Notes under the pieces: model-generated | What the model was told of the DNA's origin: nothing | Seen by the model: the letters and a program-made list of their open reading frames with translations, nothing else | The model's database searches: none | NCBI GenBank assembly: GCA_039679385.1 | Contig: JBDKVB010000128.1 | Location: forward strand, 23,077 to 87,076 | Source: Armatimonadia bacterium | GTDB lineage: Bacteria; Armatimonadota; Zipacnadia; Zipacnadales; JABUFB01 | Direction: 5' to 3' | Length of the DNA: 64,000 nucleotides | Shown: positions 50,842-58,586 of the stretch, one piece after another | How positions within the stretch are numbered: the first letter of the stretch is position 1 | Layout: every line of letters begins with the position of its first letter | Position numbers and translations under genes: made by a program

Positions 50842-53523
50842 CTAGAGCGTGCCGGGTGTCCGCAGCCACTCCCGCCGAGCACGAGCCAGAACGATGGTCT
50901 CGTAGGGATGCTTGCTTCCGCGCTCGTACAGGCAGCCGACGGAGCCGTCCGGCAGCAGCCCAAGGCAGGAGTAGGCCGCCGGCCCGGCAAACAGAAGTCG
51001 TGCTGCAGGCCAGGTTCGGCCCTCGTCCTCGCTCGTCTTCACGGTCATCCACTGCCGGTTGGTCCCGGCCGGGTTGGAGAACAGCAGAACCCGTCGCGCC
51101 GCCTCCTGCGGGTCCGGCAAGGCAATTAGACTCGCCTGACAGACCGGCTCCACCAGGGCTGGGTCGTGCTCAATCCTGGACCAGGTCAGGCCGCCGTCCG
51201 CGCTGGTAGCAATCGCCCGCAGCTTGCTGTCCGAGCCCGTTCCGTTGCGCATGTTCATCAACAGCCTGCCGTCGGCCAGCTCCGCGACCTGGCACTCATT
51301 GACGCGTTCGCCGACCACCCCGCCCAGCTTCCAGGACTCCCCATGATCGTCGCTGTAGATCACGTGTGACTGGTGCGCCTTCGTCCCCGCAACGACGTTG
51401 TCACAGGGGATCACCAGACGGCCGGAGCGAAGCTGGATGCCCACTCCCGGGCCGGTGGCATACCAGGTCCAGTCGGGGGCCTTGGTGGTCTGCGTGATCT
51501 CCTGCGGCCTGGCCCACGTGACACCATCGTCTGCGCTGTGGGTCACCCAGACCGTACGGGTGCCCTCACTGGTACCGTCAATGATGGCGCTCTCGCGGTC
51601 CTGGCCGAGGTTGTGGGTGAGCAGCAGCCAGAGCGTCCCCGTGTCGCGATCCACCACCGGGCACGGGTTCCCGCAGGTGTGCGGCCCATCATCCCACAGC
51701 ACCTCCAGAGGCCCGAAGGTCTTGCCCCCGTCAGTGCTGCGCTTCATCACCAGGTCGATGTCGCCGGTATCCGAACTGCTCCCCTTGCGCCCTTCACAGA
51801 AGGCCAGCACGGTACCTCGCGGGGTCACCAGCAGTGAAGGGATTCGGAAGGTATGGTAACCCGCTTCTCCCGCACGGAAGACTACCTCCTGGGCGGGCAA
51901 CTCGGCCGCCCTCTCGTCCACTTCCCGTAGGGTGAAGCGCACGCTGACCACCGACTGCTTCTCGCCCGGGCTCAGCACAGCATAGGTCGTCGCGACGAAG
52001 GTGTCGTCCGGCAGCAGCTCGAGGCCGGGATACCCCAGGTCACCCTTTGTCGGGCTATTGAGCAGCCGAAGGCGGTACTGGCCCTCGCGACCCTTGACGA
52101 TATCCTCATAGGTGCCAACCCAGGCCACGAAATCACCCCGGGTCGGGCTGCCCTCGGCCATGTCACGGAAGGCGATCACCAGCCGACCGTCGCGGGAGTA
52201 CCGCGGCATATGGCGGTCGCCCGTCAACGACGCTGGAAGCTCCACCGGCGTCGACCACGTCTGGCCCTCATCGTCACTCACCATCCTCAGCGAGTTGTAC
52301 CGTCGCGCGTTCTCGCGCATCAGGCACAGAAGCTGCTTGCCGTCCGGCGACCGGACCACAGCGGGCTCACAGGGGTCGGCGAAGGGCACCGCGGCGATCT
52401 GGCGCTCGTCCTCCCAGGTCAGCCCGCCGTCCTTCGAGATCGCCTGGTAGATCGTCAGTGGAGAGCGGTCCTGGCCGTCGTGCCCCCAGTGGTACACGGC
52501 GAGGTGACGCCCGCTGGCGATCGGGACGATGGTGATGGGAGCGACGATGCCATGCAGCCCGTTCGGGGCGAAGGGTGTCCAGGTCTTGCCCTTGTCCACG
52601 GAGACCGACTGCCGCAGGTCGCGGCCGCCCTCGACGACCAGCAATCGCTCCACGCCATCGGGGCCGGTCAGTCGGTGCAGGCACGGGCAGTTCGTGGCGG
52701 TCGCCCAGTTCTCGGGCACCGGCAGCCGCTCACTCCAGGTCAAGCCGCCATCGACGCTCTTCTTGAGCACCGCCGCCGGCCCGCCATGACCGAGGGGATA
52801 GGTGCACAGAATCGTCTTCCCGTCATCCAGCAGGACCGTCGTGGGGTGGCCCAGGTACTGACCGGGTATCGACTCGACGACGACCTGACGCTGCTTCTCG
52901 GCGGAGAGGTCGATGAGCGGGATCGTGAACTGGATGGGTTGCGTCCGCGGGGGCGGCGTCGGCTCGAGCGCCCCTTCGGCCTTGAACTCGCTGATCTGCA
53001 TTCTGCTCCTCCAGGGACGAAAGGCGATGGTACCCACCGGGCCGGTGCTGACGGTGGTGCGGTACACCTCGTTACCGTCTATGAGAACGCGCAAGGTAGT
53101 CTTCTCGCGAAGGAACTCGAAGGTGAAGGGCTTGCCGGGCTGCACCAAAGGCGCCTTGTCGGCAGCAATCTGTGGGGTCCGCGAAAAGAGTGGGCCAGAG
53201 AGGAAGGGGACGCCCGAAGCGCCATCAAACCCGAAGTGGCTGCGGTCATCGATGCAGAAGGAGGCGGCGCTGCGGGCGAGATCATGGATCGTGAGCCGTG
53301 CCGTCACGTGGAAGTCGCCAACTCCGAGGGCCTTCCGGGCGTACAGATAGCGCTCCGTCCCCTGGCACTCAAGGAACCCGTCGCCCCGGATCCACCCCGA
53401 ACCGACGGTTCGGGCCAGGACCGGGACACCCTCCCTGACGAAGTACGCGGGCTCGGCAGCGACCTGTGCCGACAGCGACAGTATCGGCCACAGAGCAGGC
53501 AGCAAACTCAGGAAAGGGCTCAT
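50842..53523 (-). CDS. Double exo-alpha-sialidase-domain secreted protein
   Basis: 893 residues from ATG at 53523 (MSPFLSLLPALW, a signal peptide ending near VAAE). The open frame continues to 53616, but there it runs into the terminator of the next operon. A jelly-roll domain (about 40-190) precedes two six-bladed sialidase propellers: first about 210-540 (SVDGGLTWS, SVDKGKTWT, SKDGGLTWE, SDDEGQTWS Asp-boxes), second about 555-893 with the catalytic-type FRIP motif (HTFRIPSLL) and five Asp-boxes. Only the second has the RIP arginine, so the first may be a non-catalytic binding or scaffold unit. Confidence 0.85.
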   Translation of the reverse strand: MSPFLSLLPALWPILSLSAQVAAEPAYFVREGVPVLARTVGSGWIRGDGFLECQGTERYLYARKALGVGDFHVTARLTIHDLARSAASFCIDDRSHFGFDGASGVPFLSGPLFSRTPQIAADKAPLVQPGKPFTFEFLREKTTLRVLIDGNEVYRTTVSTGPVGTIAFRPWRSRMQISEFKAEGALEPTPPPRTQPIQFTIPLIDLSAEKQRQVVVESIPGQYLGHPTTVLLDDGKTILCTYPLGHGGPAAVLKKSVDGGLTWSERLPVPENWATATNCPCLHRLTGPDGVERLLVVEGGRDLRQSVSVDKGKTWTPFAPNGLHGIVAPITIVPIASGRHLAVYHWGHDGQDRSPLTIYQAISKDGGLTWEDERQIAAVPFADPCEPAVVRSPDGKQLLCLMRENARRYNSLRMVSDDEGQTWSTPVELPASLTGDRHMPRYSRDGRLVIAFRDMAEGSPTRGDFVAWVGTYEDIVKGREGQYRLRLLNSPTKGDLGYPGLELLPDDTFVATTYAVLSPGEKQSVVSVRFTLREVDERAAELPAQEVVFRAGEAGYHTFRIPSLLVTPRGTVLAFCEGRKGSSSDTGDIDLVMKRSTDGGKTFGPLEVLWDDGPHTCGNPCPVVDRDTGTLWLLLTHNLGQDRESAIIDGTSEGTRTVWVTHSADDGVTWARPQEITQTTKAPDWTWYATGPGVGIQLRSGRLVIPCDNVVAGTKAHQSHVIYSDDHGESWKLGGVVGERVNECQVAELADGRLLMNMRNGTGSDSKLRAIATSADGGLTWSRIEHDPALVEPVCQASLIALPDPQEAARRVLLFSNPAGTNRQWMTVKTSEDEGRTWPAARLLFAGPAAYSCLGLLPDGSVGCLYERGSKHPYETIVLARARREWLRTPGTL

Positions 53524-53597
53524 GGCAGGGGTGTTCGTCGGTCTCGGAACGCAGACCTGCCGGGGCGTCGGCTCGGCGAGCCCGGTCAGCATGACAA

Positions 53598-53627
53598 AAC
53601 GCCCCGCCGAAATCATGGCGGGGCGTT
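53598..53627 (-). terminator. Terminator of the Re-citrate-synthase-like gene
   Basis: AACGCCCCGCC / GGCGGGGCGTT, 11-bp perfect stem, 8-nt loop, then TTTTGTC on the minus strand. Also shows that the sialidase start is downstream of here (53523). Confidence 0.85.
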
Positions 53628-53655
53628 GCAGTCGGTATTGCAGGTTTCGGTGCAG

Positions 53656-55035
53656 CTATCGCTTGGCCGAGGCTGGGAGCGTGACGAACTCCTCGGTGAG
53701 CCGCTCCATCTCCTCATCAGAGAGCTGGGTCACCCGGCCCGCTTCGTACTCGGCATCGATGCGCTCCTTGATGGCTTGGACGCCGCTGTTCTCCTTGCCG
53801 ATGCGCTCCGTGCCGGTGAGCCGGTAGCGGATGTTGATCCACTGGGAGATGCCGGACAGCCCCGATTTGTCGGTGACGGCCACGCCGACCGGACGATTGA
53901 GGATCGCTTCGGTGTTGAAGATGTTGTAGATCTCCTCGTCCTTGTACAGACCGTCGGCATGGATACCCGCGCGGGTTACGTTGAAGTCCGCACCCACGTA
54001 GGGCTGACTCGGCGGGATCTCCATGCCGATATCGCGGCGGAAGTAGTCGGCAATCTCGGTGATCACGGACAGGTCCATGCCGTCGGTGCCGCCGCGCAGG
54101 GCCGCATACTCGATGGCCAGCGCCTCGATGGGGGTGTTGCCGGTTCGCTCGCCGATACCCAGGCAGGTCCCGTTGGCACAGCCGCAGCCGTAGAGCCAGG
54201 CAGTAGTCGCATTGATGACGCCGCGGTAGAAATCGTTATGTCCGTGCCATTCGAGCTGCTCGGGCGGGACGCCCGCGAAGGTGTGCAGGCCGTGGATGAT
54301 CCCCTTCACGCTGCGTGGCAGGGCCACGCCGGGATAGGTCACGCCGAAGCCCAGTGTATCGCACGCGCGAATCTTGATCGGCACCTTCGCCTCTTCGGAG
54401 AGCTCCATAAGCTTCTGGACGAAGGGCACCACAAAGCCGTAGAAGTCGGCACGAGTGATGTCTTCCAGGTGGCAGCGAGGCCGAATGCCCTCCTCCAGCG
54501 CCATCTTGACCACCGTCAGGTAGTCCTCCATGGCTTCACTGCGCCGCTTCTTCAGCTTGAGGAAGATGTGGTAGTCGGAGGCCGAGGTGAGGATTCCCGT
54601 CTCCTTGATCCCCATCTCGCGAACCAACTGGAAGTCCTTGCGTGAAGCCCGGATCCAGCCGGTGACCTCCGGGAAGCGGTAGCCGCGCTCCTGACACTCG
54701 TGCACGGCCTTCCGGTCACGCTCGCTGTAGACGAAGAACTCGCACTGGTGAATGATGCCGTTCGGTCCGCTCAGACGGTGGAGCAGGTCGTACAGATGGG
54801 TAATCTGCTCGGTCGTGAAGGGCGGGCGTGCCTGCTGGCCGTCCCGGAAGGTGGTGTCACTGATGCGGAGTTGCTCCGGGGGATCCATCGGCATCAGGCG
54901 ATGGTTGAACACAACCTTCGGAACCGCCTCATAGGTGAAGATCTCGCGGTACAAGACGGGCTCTTCAACGTCCTGAAGCTGGTACCTATAGACCTCTTCC
55001 TCGAGGACGCGGGTTACAGGGTTGAATAACAGCAT
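53656..55035 (-). CDS. HMGL-like acyltransferase, Re-citrate synthase-like
   Basis: 459 residues from ATG at 55035 (GGAGG 7 nt upstream; the frame to 55218 was rejected). A DRE-TIM-family enzyme, motif RISDTTFRDGQQARPPFT at about 57-74, with CHLEDITRAD, RACDTLGFGVTYPG, EWHGHNDFYRGVINATTAWLYG and GERTGNTPIEA. The DTTFRDGQQ[AS]RPP form, the VPKVVFNHR segment and the CHLEDI(T)RAD block are those of Re-citrate synthase (Clostridium kluyveri type) rather than of LeuA or homocitrate synthase. It would make citrate from acetyl-CoA and oxaloacetate for glutamate synthesis in anaerobes lacking Si-citrate synthase. Alternatives: citramalate or homocitrate synthase. Confidence 0.75.
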   Translation of the reverse strand: MLLFNPVTRVLEEEVYRYQLQDVEEPVLYREIFTYEAVPKVVFNHRLMPMDPPEQLRISDTTFRDGQQARPPFTTEQITHLYDLLHRLSGPNGIIHQCEFFVYSERDRKAVHECQERGYRFPEVTGWIRASRKDFQLVREMGIKETGILTSASDYHIFLKLKKRRSEAMEDYLTVVKMALEEGIRPRCHLEDITRADFYGFVVPFVQKLMELSEEAKVPIKIRACDTLGFGVTYPGVALPRSVKGIIHGLHTFAGVPPEQLEWHGHNDFYRGVINATTAWLYGCGCANGTCLGIGERTGNTPIEALAIEYAALRGGTDGMDLSVITEIADYFRRDIGMEIPPSQPYVGADFNVTRAGIHADGLYKDEEIYNIFNTEAILNRPVGVAVTDKSGLSGISQWINIRYRLTGTERIGKENSGVQAIKERIDAEYEAGRVTQLSDEEMERLTEEFVTLPASAKR

Positions 55036-55189
55036 TCGATACCTCCAGATCGGCGCGCCAGGTTGGGACTCCCCAGCGCGTCCGCGGCGTTTTGCCGGTG
55101 CTGCCAGACGCTGCACACCGGTCACGCGACCTTCCCAGGCTCCGTCTCCCCCCAAGACCCTGTCTGCTTCTGTGTCTTGCTCCCCCTCT

Positions 55190-55218
55190 ATCCTTGCGGA
55201 AGTGGCCGAATGTGTCAA
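55190..55218 (-). promoter_or_regulatory. Promoter of the Re-citrate-synthase-like gene
   Basis: TTGACA (55213-55218), 17 bp, AAGGAT (55190-55195) on the minus strand, giving a leader of about 150 nt. Confidence 0.45.
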
Positions 55219-55254
55219 GGGGGGACAGCCTGGGCTACCTTGGTTTCTGGCCTG

Positions 55255-55284
55255 TTGACGGTCACCCTAAGGCTGCGGTAGGAT
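55255..55284 (+). promoter_or_regulatory. Candidate promoter of the AKR-like gene
   Basis: TTGACG (55255-55260), 18 bp, TAGGAT (55279-55284), about 45 nt before the ATG at 55329. Confidence 0.45.
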
Positions 55285-55328
55285 GGTCGGCGGCTGGTCC
55301 TTAGCGCATCCCTAGGAGCCCTCTCACT

Positions 55329-56150
55329 ATGCCTTTCCCCATGACGGAACTGGGCGGAAACGCCGTCTCTCGTCTGACCATCGGCACCAACACCTTCCAC
55401 GGCTTCTCACACTTCAGCCACGCCCGCAGTGAGTGGCTGAAGCGGCACTTCACCCCTGAGCGCACCTATGAGGTTCTTGAACTGTGCGCCAAGGAAGGGT
55501 TGAACCTGACCGTTGCCGCGACGCGCCCCGACTACAAGGAACTGCTGGACGAGGTCGAGCGCAACACCGGACACCACATCTACTATATTGCGACGCCCGG
55601 CGGCGCCACCCTGGAAGACCTCAAGAAGGACATCGACCGCTGCGCCGATATCGGGGCGGAGTACTGCTGGCCGCACACCAGTTGGACGGACTCTCACCTG
55701 CTGACCTCCGAGAACCGAATCGTGGACGGGCCGGAGATTCTCGAGTACATCCGCAAGCGCGGGATGATCCCCGGCTGGAGCACCCATCGGCCCGAGACCG
55801 TGGTCGTCTCCGACCGCAACGCGTACGATTGCGCCGGCTATATCCAGATCTTCAACTCGATCGGTTTCCTGTGTCAGGTCGAGACGGACTGGATGCGCAA
55901 CATCATCCGCAACACCCCCAGACCCATCGTCTCCATCAAGCCCCTGGCCGCCGGACGGGTCATGCCGCCCACCGGCTTCGGCTTCGTCTACAGCAACCTC
56001 AAGCCCATCGATACCGTCGCCATCGGGATGATGTCGGTGGAGGAGGCGAAGGAAGACATCGCCATCGCCCGGCAGTGCATTGAGGCCGCCGCGCAGGGCC
56101 CTGAGGCACAGCTCCAGTACTCGCGCAGCAAGGCCGACCTGGTGAAGTAG
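55329..56150 (+). CDS. Aldo/keto-reductase-like TIM-barrel protein
   Basis: 273 residues. The beginning MTELGGNAVSRLTIGTNTFHGFSH is AKR-like (normally LG.tGl.VSrlglGt), and the C-terminal third matches AKR strand 7-8 features (SIKPLAAGRVMPPTGFGFVYS, IDTVAIGMMSVEEAKEDI). In between the protein is short and reads YYIATPGGATLEDLKKDIDRCADIGAEYCWPHTSWTD. I cannot see the usual AKR catalytic Asp-Tyr-Lys-His set, so it may be a non-redox barrel. It precedes GH4 on the same strand, separated by a terminator. Confidence 0.55.
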   Translation: MPFPMTELGGNAVSRLTIGTNTFHGFSHFSHARSEWLKRHFTPERTYEVLELCAKEGLNLTVAATRPDYKELLDEVERNTGHHIYYIATPGGATLEDLKKDIDRCADIGAEYCWPHTSWTDSHLLTSENRIVDGPEILEYIRKRGMIPGWSTHRPETVVVSDRNAYDCAGYIQIFNSIGFLCQVETDWMRNIIRNTPRPIVSIKPLAAGRVMPPTGFGFVYSNLKPIDTVAIGMMSVEEAKEDIAIARQCIEAAAQGPEAQLQYSRSKADLVK

Positions 56151-56182
56151 GCCGGGCCAGAGGGCAACCCACGACTCCATGG

Positions 56183-56218
56183 CGGCGGGCTCCCTCGAGG
56201 GAGTCCGCCGTTGTCTTT
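56183..56218 (+). terminator. Terminator after the AKR-like gene
   Basis: Long hairpin (14-bp, one G.U pair) centred on CTCGAG, flanked by CGGCGG and CCGCCG, followed by TTGTCTTT. Confidence 0.75.
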
Positions 56219-56264
56219 GGCCTAGTCGGAAGCCTGCCACATAAGGCCGAAAGCCCCGGAATCC

Positions 56265-56293
56265 TTGCATCCGCGCCCACATCCTGCTACCAT
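56265..56293 (+). promoter_or_regulatory. Candidate promoter of the GH4 gene
   Basis: TTGCAT (56265-56270), exactly 17 bp, TACCAT (56288-56293), about 128 nt before the ATG. Confidence 0.4.
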
Positions 56294-56420
56294 GCCGCAG
56301 TTGTCGCGGAGAGCGTCGCCCCTCCCGGAGTCTGGTGTGCGGGCGGCCAAGCGACATGGCGGCAGGTGTTCCCCTGCCAAAAAACCGGGCATAGGCCCCG
56401 TTCCCCTGGGAGATTCGCAT

Positions 56421-57746
56421 ATGCCAAAGATCGCCTTTATCGGAGCAGGCAGTTTCGGATTCACCCGCACGCTGGTCAAGGACATCCTGACCTTCCCGCT
56501 GATGGAGAACGCGGAACTCGCGCTGATGGACATCAACGAGGAGCGCCTCACCTGCATCACCCAGGCTGTTGAGCGAATCGTCAAGGAGGGCGGCTACCCG
56601 GCTACGGTCAGCCCGACCACGGACCGGCGCGAGGCCCTCAAGGATGCCGACGCCGTCATCATCACCATCCTGGCCGGCGGCGTGCAGGTTTGGCGGCACG
56701 ACATCGAGATCCCCGCCAAGTACGGGGTCGACATGAACGTGGGAGACACTCGCAGCGTGGCCGGCGTGTTCCGGGCCTTGCGCACCATCCCCGTCATGCT
56801 GGATATCTGCCGCGACATCGAGGAGCTCTGCCCGAAGGCGGTCGTGCTCAACTACACGAACCCGATGGCGATGCTGTGCCGCGCGATGCAGAGCGCGACC
56901 ACCACGAACTTCACCGGTCTGTGCCACAGCGTTCAGGGCACTGCCCAGATGATCGCCAACTGGATCGGCGCCCCGATGAGCGAGATCCACTATGTCTGCG
57001 CCGGCATCAACCACCTGTCCTGGTTCGTCAAGTACCTGTGGAACGGCGAGGACGCGTACCCGCTGCTGCGCAAGGCCATGAAGAAGAAGGCCGTCTACAA
57101 CCACGAGCAGGTGCGCAACGAGATGTTCCTGGCTCTGGGCTACTACGTCACCGAGTCCAGCGGCCACAACTCTGAGTACAACTGGTGGTTCCGCAAGCGC
57201 GCCGACATCATGGACAAGTACTGCAAGAGCGGCACCGGCTGGAACCCCGGCGAGCACGCCTACATCCTCAAGAGCTACCTCGACCGCGAGAAGAACTGGA
57301 AGAGAGACATCACCAAGTGGCTGGAGAACCCTGCGCCGCTCAATCTCTCGCGTGGTCATGAGTACGCCGCCCACATCATCAGCGCCTGGCTCGGCGGCGA
57401 TCCCTACCGCTTCAACGGCAACGTTCCGAACACGGCCGTCGTGACCAACCTGCCGGAGAACTGCTGCGTCGAGGTCCCGGTCTTCGCTACCCGCGGTGCG
57501 CTGCAGACCGTCCATGTTGGCGACCTGCCCGCGCAGGTGCAGCCGCTGACCGCGATCAGTGTGGCCGTGGAAGAGATGGCCGTCGAGGCCGCCCTGAAGG
57601 GCGATCCCGAGCTCGTCTACCAGGCCCTCTGCTACGACCCGCTGTGCGCTGCGGTGCTGTCCCTGGCCGAGATCAAGGACATGACCAAGAAGATGCTCAA
57701 GAAGAACCAGGCCTACCTGCCGCAGTTCGAGAGCGTCAGCTTCTAG
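56421..57746 (+). CDS. GH4-family glycosidase (alpha-galactosidase/6-phospho-glycosidase type)
   Basis: 441 residues from ATG at 56421 (GGGAG upstream). GH4 Rossmann start [23 protein letters not shown] binds NAD. GH4 hallmarks: VLNYTNPMA, metal-binding Cys168-His169 (GLCHSVQG) and His198 (GINHLSWF). GH4 enzymes use an NAD+/Mn2+ redox elimination mechanism on alpha-galactosides, alpha-glucosides or their 6-phosphates, in the cytoplasm. MelA-like features ([13 protein letters not shown]-type GGVQVW) favour an alpha-galactosidase-like or galacturonidase-like member. Full family length. A strong hairpin ends the gene. Confidence 0.9.
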   Translation: MPKIAFIGAGSFGFTRTLVKDILTFPLMENAELALMDINEERLTCITQAVERIVKEGGYPATVSPTTDRREALKDADAVIITILAGGVQVWRHDIEIPAKYGVDMNVGDTRSVAGVFRALRTIPVMLDICRDIEELCPKAVVLNYTNPMAMLCRAMQSATTTNFTGLCHSVQGTAQMIANWIGAPMSEIHYVCAGINHLSWFVKYLWNGEDAYPLLRKAMKKKAVYNHEQVRNEMFLALGYYVTESSGHNSEYNWWFRKRADIMDKYCKSGTGWNPGEHAYILKSYLDREKNWKRDITKWLENPAPLNLSRGHEYAAHIISAWLGGDPYRFNGNVPNTAVVTNLPENCCVEVPVFATRGALQTVHVGDLPAQVQPLTAISVAVEEMAVEAALKGDPELVYQALCYDPLCAAVLSLAEIKDMTKKMLKKNQAYLPQFESVSF

Positions 57747-57773
57747 GCGTCGTACCGCAAACAAGAGAACCGA

Positions 57774-57810
57774 AAAGGGGACAGGGCCTGCTCAGGCACC
57801 TGTCCCCTTT
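57774..57810. terminator. Terminator after GH4
   Basis: AAAGGGGACAGG / CCTGTCCCCTTT, 12-bp perfect stem around a 13-nt loop, between GH4 and the convergent orphan gene. Confidence 0.8.
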
Positions 57811-57864
57811 GATTCGTAGTCTCTGGCTGCGGGGCTACACCACGACGAGATCAGCAGCCCCTGC

Positions 57865-58356
57865 TCACCGCAGACAAGCCAGGATGCCGTGCGGGTCACC
57901 GGCCGAGTACGTCTGGTACTCGATCCCGGCCGCTGCGAGAGCCTCCTGGGTCGTGTCATACCAGCCCGGTGTCAGTAGCTCCTCCGCGATTATGACCGTG
58001 GGTCGGTTCGCCTGCCTCGCGCAGACGATCGCGATCACTTCCTTGAGATTCCTCGTCTGCCACTCGTCGTCGCTTTCCTGTGGGATGCTCTCCGGGCGTC
58101 GCTCTGCCTCGCGGTGATGCCAGCCATGGACCTTCGAGGCGAACACGATGGCATCAATCGGGCCGACGCAGAAGCGCTCCAGCACGCGAGGTACATCGGT
58201 GCACGTCACCGCCGTGTAGACGGCATAGCCCGCCGAGCAGAGGCAGTAGGCGTGCCCGACGTTGAGCGACCTGTGGTCCGACACAACCAGAAGGCACCCC
58301 TTGAGTTCCCCTGACGGCAGGTGCTCCTCCACCGACTCCTTTCGGGCTCTGGGCAT
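57865..58356 (-). CDS. Receiver-like orphan protein
   Basis: 163 residues from ATG at 58356 (AAAGGAGG 7 nt upstream; the start at 58380 has none). The fold looks like a degenerate CheY receiver: GCLLVVSDHRSLNVGHAYCLCSAGYAVYTAVTC (strand-helix-strand), PIDAIVFASKVHGW where a phospho-acceptor strand would be, and PTVIIAEELLTPGWYDTT at the Ser/Lys end. The acidic pocket and phospho-Asp are missing, so a pseudo-receiver is likely. No partner gene nearby. I do not recognise the family. Confidence 0.5.
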   Translation of the reverse strand: MPRARKESVEEHLPSGELKGCLLVVSDHRSLNVGHAYCLCSAGYAVYTAVTCTDVPRVLERFCVGPIDAIVFASKVHGWHHREAERRPESIPQESDDEWQTRNLKEVIAIVCARQANRPTVIIAEELLTPGWYDTTQEALAAAGIEYQTYSAGDPHGILACLR

Positions 58357-58381
58357 CGTCTCGCCTCCTTTCGGGCTCATG

Positions 58382-58411
58382 TCAGTAGGCCAAGGGCAAA
58401 GATCACGTCAA
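58382..58411 (-). promoter_or_regulatory. Candidate promoter of the receiver-like orphan
   Basis: TTGACG (58406-58411), 18 bp, TACTGA (58382-58387) on the minus strand. Confidence 0.3.
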
Positions 58412-58586
58412 CGCCTGTCTCCAAGGTTCGTCGGCAGCCGGGCGAGCACCTCCGACGCTCGGAGGTGTGCCTCAGAGGTGCAGGCACAGACCGCCGGCAG
58501 GACACTCAACCCCCCTCGGCGAAGGCTTGCGGACAAGGACTGCTCCTGAGGTCGTCAGCCTTCCGGGCACAAGTGAGGCGGACTAC

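Noticed and set aside
53524..53616. N-terminal extension of the sialidase gene
   Set aside because: It begins inside the 53598-53627 terminator of the upstream operon and has no ribosome site.
55407..57764. 785-codon minus-strand frame opposite the AKR-like and GH4 genes
   Set aside because: Shadow crossing a terminator and a promoter; GH4 on the plus strand has full motifs.
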